Shown here in pieces: positions 47,351-57,589 of a stretch of 64,000 bases of DNA (position 1 is its first letter; the number at the start of each line of letters is the position of its first letter). The notes beneath the pieces were generated by a model. The model saw nothing but the letters and a program-made list of their open reading frames with translations. It was not told the origin of the DNA and made no database searches. The position numbers and the translations under genes were made by a program. The stretch is taken from NCBI GenBank assembly GCA_032622095.1, contig CP136066.1, positions 52,976,609-53,040,608 of the forward strand, read 5' to 3'. The stretch is from Siphonodentalium dalli (Eukaryota; Mollusca; Scaphopoda; Gadilida; Siphonodentaliidae).

Positions 47351-49583
47351 TGACGCTCATCTCATGGCATATAGCACTATTGGCTATAAATTATATGAGA
47401 AGATTTAGTTACAATATAAATTAATGACAATAATGTTTTTTTTATTTTTGATGCCATGGAAACAATCTGGTGACCTTTAGCCAAACTTGCCCAATTTTAC
47501 TGCTGCCAGTCGCCATGTTGTCCCTATTTTCGATATTGACGCCATCGTTTCTGCTAAAATGGGCATTAATGGTTCATATCTGCCATCGTATTGGTATTCA
47601 GTATTCAGTACACGGGTGAGTTAAATTCCCTTCTGGGCATTACAATAATAATTGATTTTTCTTCGAAATTTTATTTAAATCTATTTTAATTTGATGGACA
47701 CTAAGGGCCAAATCCTCGTGATATGGTTCATTACTATCAGATATCGATTTAGCATGGTACAATTTTTTTTTTTCTAACAAAAAATGGTAATTATCTGGTA
47801 AAATGTAGCGAAATTTGCACAATTTTACCAGTTCCGGACACCATTTTGTCCGCTATTTTGGATTTTGTAATGACAACAATAATAATTTATTAATAATTCC
47901 ACAAGGAACGAAATATCAATTAATAAAGCTATGCACGTAATTTTGTCAAAGAACTCCATAAAATTCCCCCCAAAGCGGATATTGAAAATGTTGTTCCCCC
48001 GATTCTGCCCGAAAAAATGACAAAAACATTGCATATTGTAGATTTTCCATTGTTTTATCGGTTATATGAGAATGTGAAATGCTAGATGTTACTGCACCAT
48101 TAATTCTGACCAAGAATCATACAGATCTTAGCTAAAGGGCTTCTCCAGAAAGTAGTTCTCAGAAAGTATACACGACGAAAGTGTATCTGTAAAATCAATT
48201 ATAAAACTGGTCACGGAGAGTTGCTCGCCCACTTTTGAAACCACCCATGACGTTGAATAATTCTTGAGTTGGCGCCGATAGTTGAATGGCACTACTTCAA
48301 TGCGGATGTTGTTTAGCCGGGTTCTGACACCAGCAATCAATTCTGCCCGTGTTTATACTTGACATAAATCTGTCATCGTCCTCGCTTCAAATGTCTATAT
48401 AGTTCTGCAGCTTACTCCTATATAATTAAGTATTATTGGGGTATGGTCAAATGTTTCTGGTGACCTGTGCTTCTTAAATGAAAACGCACGGAATTTCGTT
48501 TCTTAAACGATGTTATTATGACTAAATTTTCGGGTTTTTTGGGGGTACTTTAAAAAAACCCATTCTGAAATGAAAACGCCAAGGAATTTTGTTTCAGAAA
48601 TTGTGTATTATTAATCAGTGATGACTAGAGCACCATTAATATGACAATCAATTTTGTACTCGAAAGTGCAAATAGAAGTCATTTTGGGGGGTTTTGGGGG
48701 TACTTTCAAAACCCCCTTTCTGAAATGAAAACGCCAGGAAATTTCGTTTCAGAAATTGTGTATTGTTGATCAGTAATTGCTGGAGCACTATTAATACAAA
48801 AATCGGCTTTGTACTCAAAAGTGCAAATATAATTCATTTTTGTGGTTTTGTGGGGTCTCTGGCCCCTTAACGCCAGGTATGCGGAACTTAAGAAATCCGA
48901 TTTCTTTGAACGTTCCTGCGGTGTAACAAATCTGGGGCATCAAACCTTTCGTACGCGATTGTGCAAATAGAACCCATCAGGCTCCCTGATTATAACGGTG
49001 TACCCATGCATGTCCAAGTGTGTCAAATCTTTATTATCTTTATTAAATAATGTAGACAAGTGATTTCAATTCCATGGGGTTGGTGATACGTTGATTGAAC
49101 TACATGTCTTTAAATGTCTTACTGTCACTTCTTGTGTAATGGTCGCCATGACACAGCTAGATAGAAATTCAATGCAACATATCCCAAACCCTCCATGAGA
49201 CCGAGAGTGACTTACCTATGTCATGATTTCCCTAAAACAAAACGCAAGTTCTAACTGATGTTTAAGGAGATTAACATTTTTATATAGTATCTAGTGAATT
49301 TTGCAGTTTTTTGTAATGAGACACCGAATTACACACTGGTAAACAATGTCAATCACTAGCTGATTCGATTCGAGATTCGATTCGATGTCGATATCAGGGA
49401 GGAGATTCGATATCGAGATTCGATTCGATGCAAAATCCCCGATTCGCAGATATCTATTGTCAAAGTAAAATTTTGAAACAGCTGATCGACGATTATATAA
49501 GGATTAACTGTCATGTGGACTGTTTTTATGGAGATGTAACGGTGAGGTAAGTGGACATAACTTGTGTAAAGCCCGAAGGGTGT

Positions 49584-50000
49584 TTATAAGTCAGGTATGC
49601 GATGCTCGTTGCGTTCCGAAAATAATATATGGATCGTATCACACATATAACTGCATATATGTGGAATATTGTTGGACAAGTTTTTGACAAGCTGTTCAAA
49701 TAAGGTCATGCTTTCAAAGTCTTGGAAATGTATCTGCATATGGTTTATGTGGCAAATGTGTGGTGTGCGGTAAGCGCTGCATACCAAAGGAAAGTGATTT
49801 TCGTCGTCTATAGTGATATCGGAACACAATAGACACAGTCTATATTCCAATGCCGTCGGTGGATGCGTGTGGCGTCCTTGTTAATAGCGAATTTATGATT
49901 ACGTGTTCGCAGTTTAGTAAAATTATGCCATTTTGTTTTGATGTTGTGTGTGATATACATATATATATATATATGATTTATCCAGTCTGATAGTAGGTGC
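49584..50000 (-). pseudogene. LINE ORF2 C-terminal zinc-finger remnant
   Basis: On the minus strand TKLRTRNHKFAINKD (about 49920-49880) is followed, after a frame change, by YRLCLLCSDITIDDENHFPL and VCSAY (49835-49770). KxRxxNHxxxI followed by a C-x2-C ... H-x4-C finger is the usual C-terminus of several LINE families. It lies directly outside the right end of foldback copy B. The upstream reverse transcriptase is missing. Confidence 0.75.
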
Positions 50001-50354
50001 ACATGTCAGGGCGCCATAAAGGTTGATGTTGACAAGAATCCCCACATTTTCTTATGTATATTAACATTTTGTTATCTGATAACAAATATTTAAACAAAAT
50101 AGGTTCATTTTTAATGTGGGCAAGGCCGGGCGACCATTCAATCAACACATAAATGTGCATACACGAGCATTTGTTGGTTTCTTACATGGCTTACATCGCT
50201 ATATCTGGTAAAATTATGGTAAGGTCAGATGTACCCCACTTAAATTAAAATCTGGTAGATCCTGATGTATTATCATTACATACAAAACATTAACCAACGT
50301 GGATTCTTTGTGCCAAAATATTGAGATTGATTGATTGGACTCCACCTTGCAGAG

Positions 50355-50760
50355 TTAGTGTAAACATATTTTATTGCATAATAATATCGCAACGGGATTG
50401 AGACACAAGTTTTACAACTTACAGATGGTCTCTCTCCCCACATAATTGTATTACACAAAATGAACATAAAATAAAATCACACACAAACATAATTCATATG
50501 TACAACATCTTTTCACTTATAACAATATAATGATATAATCGCGAGTGTGACAATAACGGTGGATATTTCACTTTATGGGGGGGGGTGGTTCATCCTGTGG
50601 GTCGGTGGCTCAGGCGAGTCTTCGCCTTCTATATATGTAGTGATAATACAACATGTTACTTTTGCAGCGTAGGTTTTCACATTAAGGTGTTTAATAAAGT
50701 TTGAACATTGCAGAGTTGTTTCCATTCTGGCTTTAAATATTACAGCAACAAAAAACAATA
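50355..50760 (-). mobile_element. LINE 3' end fragment, same family as 20706-21628
   Basis: From GTGTAAACATATTTTATTGC at about 50359 the sequence follows the 3' region of the LINE in copy A (20706-21060) closely, then departs near 50715. It has the same 3' terminus but a different target site (AGAGTTAGTGTAAAC), so it is an independent insertion truncated to the untranslated region and the last codons. Confidence 0.85.
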
Positions 50761-50869
50761 AACACAACCCAACCCACCTAAAGTCTTGCCAATGCGTGGT
50801 TGAAGTACATCAAATCAAGTCTGAACGGCTTAAGTTTTATTACAGTACAATCGGTTACACCATGACCGT

Positions 50870-51550
50870 TTCAAGAATTTAATAAGAGTACGTTCTGATT
50901 TACATGGGTGTACATGGGCTTTATCCATGTATGCCCTGTTCTACCAGCATTTTACGAGAGCAAACCTGGGGTACTCCATGCCTATACATGTAATTGGAAT
51001 TTACAAGGGTGTGTTCTGTTTACATGGGCTTTACATGGCCTTTATCGGAGTTGAGCCACATAGACCATGGTTCTACATTAGTCTACCATAGTCTAGTTTC
51101 TTACACCATAGCTTCATCAAGAATTTACCAGAGTATGTTCTGATTTACATGGTTTACATGGGTTTTACCCATGTGTGTCCCATTTTCACCATCATTTTTT
51201 TGAGAGTATAGTGGGGTACACCTTGCCTTTGCTTGGAATTAAATGTTTACATGAGCTTTACGTGGCTTTTACCAGAGTAGAACCATGTAGACCGTGGTTT
51301 TACCGGATTATAATTTGTTACACCATACACCATAATTTACTATAAGTTTTGCCCATGTATATCCTGTTTCACCAGCATTTTACGAGAGTAAGTGGGGTAC
51401 ACCATGCCTTTGTATGGACTTTTCATGGGTATGTCCTTTTTACCTGGACTTTACATGGCTTTTACCAGAGTATACCATTGTTTGCCTGACGTTACCGTAT
51501 TTTACCAGAGTAGAGCCATGTAAACCATGGTTTAACTGGTTTTACAAGAG
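50870..51550. repeat. Tandem repeat, ~185-245-bp unit, 3-4 copies
   Basis: The anchor CACCAGCATTTTACGAGAG recurs near 50944, 51188 and 51371, followed by GTGGGGTACACCATGCCTTT. Phrases such as TTTACATGGGCTTTAC and TTTTACCAGAGTA recur many times inside each unit, so it is a nested repeat. Confidence 0.8.
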
Positions 51551-51559
51551 TGTTTGTTT

Positions 51560-53335
51560 ATAAGGGTATACAGATTGACCACCGTCTACCGGTTACATAA
51601 GACATGCTGCGCATATAGCAGTATACAGTTGGTACATTTCAATCACGGCCAACCGTGGGTAAGGCCCTGGCGCAAATACACATCTGATGAAAGGAATACT
51701 ACGAAGATCTCAATTATATCATCAAAACTCATTCCGCAGAGAGATTCAGTCTGAATCTCTATACCCGTATACCGCTATGAGTGCGGATTATATCCGGTGA
51801 GTGTTCGCGAGTTAGTTGTGAGACGAAGTCTATTATTTACAAATGGACAACAATATGTCAGTATGGTCTCCACAGGTTAGACAAATTACGTTTCGTATCT
51901 GACAAGCGCTTTAGCAACTGGTCACAGGCTGCTTGCTGTCAACTTCTATCGAAATGAATTTTAGATATCCAGATATGTCACACGCTCAGCTTTAGAGACA
52001 GCCACCATATTGAGGCTGTAGTTGGTCGGAACTTTCAAGCATGCCTTAGTGTAACCACAATACAGAAAAAATAACCTTTCTTATTTACAAGCTATGTTTT
52101 TCACTGTCTCTACCATCCAAAAAGAATGCTATTTTAAAATTATATTTTGCTCTTTCATTCCCTTCCAAGTACCGTGTAACCATTTCTGTTCAACCCTCAG
52201 GATTTTACAAGAACTGGTCTCCTAAGTGCGTATATACTCTGGAATTTTGGTTGAAGACTCAGCCAAGTTTTACTTCATGTGTATATTGTCGATGTTTTGA
52301 TGGAAATAGACTCGCAGCAGCTAATTTTGTTTAGATATAATCGATATGACAGGATTTCCAAAACATACGCATGTACAGCAAGTACGTGGTTTTTTGTTTG
52401 TGTCAGTTGGTGTTCAAAATGGCCTCAGTGCGCCTAAGGTCAACTATTCTATGTCCCGATGAAATAGTATTCCTGTCACGTAACCAACATCCAGGGACAG
52501 CGTATGCCCTTGATATGTCGCAGTCTTCGGATATGCTAGTCGGTCCCACAAATAGTTGGCAAAATTATGTTTTCCTTTCCTTACCAACCTTCGCGAGAAC
52601 TTATTCACAAGACGCGTGTGTACTGGTGTAATTTTCTAATATCTCACCCCTCCACTTAAACCAGCCCGCCCCAAACTCTGATCAACTGCATGTATTTCCA
52701 AATATTCCAACCTATGAGCATTATAAATCTAATTATGTGAAAAACAAAACAACAAATATTGTACTCTATAAATAGAGATTTGGGAAATTAAACTATCAAA
52801 CATGTTTTACAAACATGTTTTACATAAAATATCAACTTAAGTTATTGAAAATTCCAATTATCGAAAAGTTCGAAAAAAATTGGGAAATGGGTGGTTTCAT
52901 TCAACACCCTGTCGGTATATCCTTTTATGCATATATTTTACCATACTTGTTCCATATCACGTTGTCTCAGACTTGCTCATCTTTAATACCAGTAATCTGC
53001 CGAAGGGGAGAGGTTGTCTCACCCCATAACGTTGACAATCTCGACAGTTTTTGGGAATTTCATGGTTGACACATTAATTACAAATATCAGACCTAAATGT
53101 AGGTTTTTTTTCTGATAGTGATAGTGTTATATTCCAACACCTATTGACTGAACAATTTTTCCGAGGTGATGCTTGGAACAGCAAGCAGGACTATTGACCG
53201 GGACCGCAGGCTTGCCATTCAGAAGACAACATGGAGGGATCATAACGCCCCCTCTTCCACCCAAAGGCTGTCGATTGGTGTTTTATTATATACGACAAAA
53301 TTTTCGCCTTGCGCCAACCGTGGCGACAGAAGGCG
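51560..53335. other. Non-coding stretch, no gene recognised
   Basis: ORFs of 60-86 codons occur on the plus strand but show no domain, no signal peptide and no clear splice context. Confidence 0.4.
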
Positions 53336-53600
53336 AATAAATAGTTTGAAGACAAAACCCCGGGAGATAATTTTCAAAATTCGGGCCTCACGCCACATTG
53401 TGGCCTCGTGCCAGATTGTGACGTCAGCGAGAAATTGTTCGAAGACAAAACCCGTGAGATAATTCGCAAAATTCTGGCCTCACGACAAATGAAGGCCTCG
53501 CGCCAGCTTGTGACGCGAGCGGGAAATAGGCCGAAAACTATAGCCAGGGAAATAGTTCGTTCGCTGGATAATGGTCACAACTACTCTCTGATACGTGGTG
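53336..53600. repeat. Tandem repeat, ~94-bp unit, about 2.7 copies
   Basis: TTGAAGACAAAACCC near 53343, TCGAAGACAAAACCC near 53437 and CCGAAAACTATAGCC near 53530 start successive units, each with GGCCTCACGCCA-type and TTGTGACGTCAGCGAGAAAT-type blocks. It is locally richer in G and C. The 98- and 69-codon ORFs here read through the repeat. Confidence 0.8.
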
Positions 53601-54145
53601 TCACTAAACCAAATTAATAGACGGTACGACCCTATGTGAACTCAAGGTGTATAATAATTTGAAATATCTTGCTTTTACGTGACATCAAAAGTCACGTCCC
53701 TGCTCACAGTTGAGCTTCGTGTCCCACATCCCCCTTTGCGTCCATGCATGTTTTGGTCGTTGTACATATGTATAAATCTTAACAATTATGTTATGTCATT
53801 ATCCAAGCAACGGCTATATTTCCTTGAATTTCGTTCATACCTATCTTATCAATAATCGCAGATATCATTATTCGCTAATAATTCATAAAGTGTAAATCAT
53901 CCCCTCAAAATAAAATGGAAGTTCCAAAAATGTCCAATCAACAAAAGTTACGCTATTTATACATGTAACTATCGTTTCGTCACTTCAATGCAAAAGAAAT
54001 AAAGCCAATAAAACGGCGTAGTTGTAATTGTCCTAACTACTTGGTCATTTATGGTTGTTTGGTTATTACTAAGTGCATCCCATGGTTGCCAATATTGCCC
54101 GCATATTAAAGTGGGGGTGACAACAGCAAGCTCATTCCAACTCAC

Positions 54146-54457
54146 CATTCTGCTGTCCATTCCATCTACATTTAAACCACATCCACCGTAGAATTTCCAT
54201 CTGCTATCAATACATTCTAATGTTGGCATAAAGCAAAAATAACTGACACTAAGTGCAGATTGGAACAGCCTGCACTGAACAATTTGAACTTTCTGGTCTG
54301 GAAATCCCAACTGATGTGTCACGCCTTCAACTTTTGGACATTTTGACCCTGTAACGTTGGGTTTGCAACACCCCAACCATATCACCACGCATCTGCCTTG
54401 TGTCACATAATTGTCACTGTTAACCGTTTTTGTTTTGTTCGAGAAGTCCAGTATTGG
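54146..54457 (-). CDS. Possible cysteine-rich exon, unrecognised
   Basis: Not recognised. On the minus strand an open frame runs from a TAG|CC acceptor-like site at 54458 to an excellent donor-like ATG|GTGAGT at 54146, 104 codons with phase 0 at both ends. It contains about nine cysteines (RCVVIWLGCC, KCPKVEG, QCRLF, FCFMP, LECIDSRW, YGGCGL) and N-glycosylation-type sites (NKT, NVT), which suggests an extracellular domain. The frame continues open to 53969. The polypyrimidine tract before the acceptor is poor and no neighbouring exon was found, so this may be chance or a gene relic. Confidence 0.3.
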
Positions 54458-55445
54458 CTACATTTGGCCGTGAGCTCGTTAAACTATTGAATTCCATGGT
54501 TCACTGTCGGAGGTTTGTTCCACATGATTAGACATGTGGAACATGCCTAATCAATAAAAACAAAGATTTGATAACTTGACAAGCCACAAGCCAATACATT
54601 CAATTATATGAATACATGATACACACAACGGATGCTATGGGCGATAAATAGAACTCTACTGAGAGGGTTATTTAAAAGCATTATGTTATCCTATCATTAT
54701 TTAAACTGTTGTATTTGAATATGTATAAACTGTTAACGATAATTAATCCGAATTAACGTCCCTTAAGTACTATTTCAGCTTCGAGCGTAAATACTATTTG
54801 AATTAAGTCGAGGAACCCACATATCAAAGCTCAGAGTTATCAGATTTCGATTTCTAAATCTGTTATTTATCACCACCTGAACTATTTGGCGGCCTGGCAA
54901 AAATCCGCTGACTTGTTCCAGAAATAGTACATATATGCTCAGACGCCGTTACGAGAGGTCAGACAAGGTCACGGCTACCTGGATGATCAATGCATCGGTG
55001 GTGATCCCAAATTAATTTATTTAATATCAGGCGATGAAAACTATCGCCATTAACAAGAATATGGTATGTTGTGATATATGCAGTACACGTGCGATACATA
55101 TACTTATATTTGCATCGGTATTCATGTTTATTCAAGCAAATGTACATGTGATAAGGTACGTCTAACTAATGTTTTATTCTCTTATCAAGTGACACATGAT
55201 ATTGAGATATATGACTGTATATACAAAATATATGTACAGTATAAGAAATGCTAGTCTATAGACGTGAATTATATACCTTCTGACTCCTCTTATACTAGGT
55301 GGTTCAAAAGTTCTTTCTGCAATGCGTCACAATTTTGGGAGGTACCGCTTCCGTAAATAAATGGCCGCGCCCACAGGTAACACGTAACAGGTGCATCCAA
55401 CTTGTCAAGTTTATTGCTTTAACCCTTTACCCAACAGAACGGCCC

Positions 55446-55667
55446 GTGCCAATGCATTCTCTTATATATGCGAGTCGACCATAGGTCGCCTCGCATATAT
55501 AAGAGAATGCATTGGCTTAACACATTAAAAATTATAAAATTGTTAAAGAATGTAAGAAAAAATGGTAAAAAGTGTTAAAAAAAGTTTTTTTTTAAGCCAA
55601 TGCATTCTCTTATATATGCGAGGCGACCTATGGTCGACTCGCATATATAAGAGAATGCATTGGCACA
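55446..55667. mobile_element. Double-palindrome element: two perfect 69-bp inverted repeats
   Basis: The segment 55448-55516 is itself a near-perfect palindrome beginning GCCAATGCATTCTCTTATAT. The segment 55596-55664 is its exact reverse complement over all 69 bp. The 79-bp spacer also starts TTAACAC and ends near GTGTTAA ... TTTTAAGCC, so the whole unit folds as a nested hairpin. Flanks are GTG on the left and CAC on the right. Diverged relatives form the centre of foldback copies A and B. Confidence 0.9.
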
Positions 55668-56547
55668 GGGCATAACTGTAACTATCACAATGTGGTCAAG
55701 GAGCCGGTTCCAATGATATCCATATTTGTATGGTTCTATTGAGACAGACCGAAGATTATGTCTATTTCAGTTGACTCTGTTGTGAGTTTACAGTGGCCGG
55801 ATAAATGTCGTGGCGATTTATTGACCGGATCGTCGATTGTCTATTGTCTAGAGCTATCTTTCCTAATTTTAATGTCTCCTGATTTCGTAGAATTCTTTCT
55901 GTCAAGAAATTTGGCCATGTAAACTTAATTTAATTTATTTACTTATTGTTATAATGATGTTATCCAAGCTTTGTGTTTATGCTCTGAGTCTCGCTGTCAT
56001 TTATGTCATTTTGTGTGCACTAGTTGTTATAAATTGAAAAAAAAAAATTATTTTTTTTTTGCTCGTGTCGCTAAAGTCGAAAATGGGAGACACGGATAAT
56101 TTACCAGCTGGGCATATGTGTAGGTTGTTGTCGGCTATGTGTGAGCATAAACAGGCATAAACCGCATAAATACCGAGTTGGGTATTCGCGTTACAGCATA
56201 TGTCCACCCATAGCTTCCAAAAACAGATTATAACTTGTTCAATATATTTATGCTGAGAACTAAGTTTAGTGAGAAGTCAGACTCAGACTGGTCCCTTCTA
56301 ATTTCTAGTTTGTAGGAAATTTTCGTCAGAATGTATATTGCATACAGTCAATATAATACTAGTACAATAGTACATTATAAGTGATAATCATGTACACAAT
56401 CTAGCATTATAGGTGGATCATTTTAGATACAAATCCAATGGTGAATAACAATTAAACAATACAATTTATATTACATTTCATGTTCAATATGTCATCAAGC
56501 TTAACTTAGCAAGTTGTCATTTATTAACAAATTAAATTTATTCGTGT
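55668..56547. other. Non-coding stretch, no gene recognised
   Basis: AT-rich, with a poly-A/T patch near 56037-56060. No domain or repeat was recognised. Confidence 0.4.
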
Positions 56548-56916
56548 TTACTCTGTTATCGGATTTATCATGAGATGTTCCGAATTTTCATCTTCAATCT
56601 CTTTTAGGACTAATCTAATAAATGGACACAGCTTTCTCAAAAGTGCAAGGTCTTTCGTGTTTAGAATTTCACACATGGTTTCGGTGTTAATTTTATTGGT
56701 ACTTATAATGGGTAGGAGATTTTTTCTTATATTTCTAAATTTTTCGCACTCTAGGAGGTAATGAAATTCGTCTCCAAGACTACCACTCTTACATAGTTTG
56801 CATTTTCTATCCCGTAAATTAATGTTGTTCCTTCTGCCAACTTCAATGGGTAGTTTGTGATTACTTGTTCTGAATTTGCTAAGTGTGACTTGGTTTCTAG
56901 TAGGTTTAAACCAGGT
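56548..56916 (-). pseudogene. LINE ORF2 C-terminus, 122 open codons, 5'-truncated
   Basis: The minus-strand frame from 56916 to the stop at 56550-56548 is fully open. It reads NQVTLSKFRTSNHKLPIE, then a zinc finger CKLCKSGSLGDEFHYLLEC (C-x2-C ... H-x4-C) and a long helical tail ending in TAA. This is the usual C-terminal tail of a LINE reverse transcriptase protein. It has no start and no polymerase domain. Its 5' edge abuts the AAACC-rich end of a DNA element at 56917. The lack of any stop suggests a younger insertion than the other LINE scraps here. Confidence 0.8.
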
Positions 56917-56980
56917 TTAAACTCGGAGGTTTAAACTGGGGATGACGACTCAGGCCTATATGTTCAACCCAACAACATAA
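56917..56980. mobile_element. Solo end of the element family seen at 3829-5243
   Basis: GGTTTAAACTGGGGATGACG followed by ACTCAGGCCTATATG parallels the right end of the 3829-5243 element (GGTCTAAACC-type motif, ATGCCGATTCGGACC, then TCTATG). No partner end was identified nearby. Confidence 0.45.
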
Positions 56981-57589
56981 TTTTACATATATACATAAAA
57001 ACTGCTAGTATGCAATTATATGCACACGTGAAAAAATGGAGCACATAATATATACTGCGCAGTTTTATGTATTTTATTGTATATATCGAGAATAGCATGT
57101 CATACAAGTAGTCCAAGCACATTAGGGTTCACTGGGAAAAAACTAGGGATCACTAAGAAGATGTTTATGGACAATATGGCAAAAGTCGCCTAGAATCCGA
57201 GTTGAGCTTTTTGAGATGTCATGATTTTTCGTAATGGTGCAAATTCTGACGAAATTCCATCAGAACATATGTGAATGTTGTCATATGTATGCTAATTTAC
57301 GGACTCAATCTTCACACATACCCGTCCATCATGGAGCAGGTGTCGCTAGATATGTGTAATTGATGCTAGAGCTTACTAACAGTCGATATTCCAAAATTGT
57401 GATGACAGTTATTGCCGAAGAGAGCATATAAATTGCATGATGATTAAAATTGTCCTAATAAAAGAGGGCGAGTAAAGATATTCAGACGACTATGAACCAT
57501 TATACTAGAACAGTGGTTAATTCAAAAAAAGAAATTGATAAGATATGTCGAGCCATCACCATCCTTACGATTTTATAGCCGGAAACACA
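56981..57589. other. Non-coding stretch, no gene recognised
   Basis: No recognised exon or element terminus. Confidence 0.4.

Larger units (their letters stand above)
34105..49456. mobile_element. Giant foldback hAT-like element, copy B, split by a LINE
   Basis: The left terminus TAGGGAGATGCGAAT and right terminus ATTCGCAGATATCTA match copy A. The flanks TTGTGAAG (34097-34104) and TTGTCAAA (49457-49464) agree at 6 of 8 bases and differ from the copy A target. Flanking DNA is unrelated to that of copy A, so B is a separate insertion rather than a segmental duplication. Without the 9.55-kb LINE, B is about 5.8 kb. Compared with A it lacks the 0.92-kb LINE and about 0.4 kb around 48416, and it has about 0.12 kb (35200-35315, including a run of 11 Cs) that A lacks. 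Confidence 0.88.

Noticed and set aside
14928-49456. Interpretation of A and B as a segmental duplication
   Set aside because: Similarity stops at the element termini, flanks differ, and each copy has its own target duplication.
53166-53617. ORFs of 98 and 69 codons
   Set aside because: They overlap the 94-bp tandem array, and the translation repeats with the unit.
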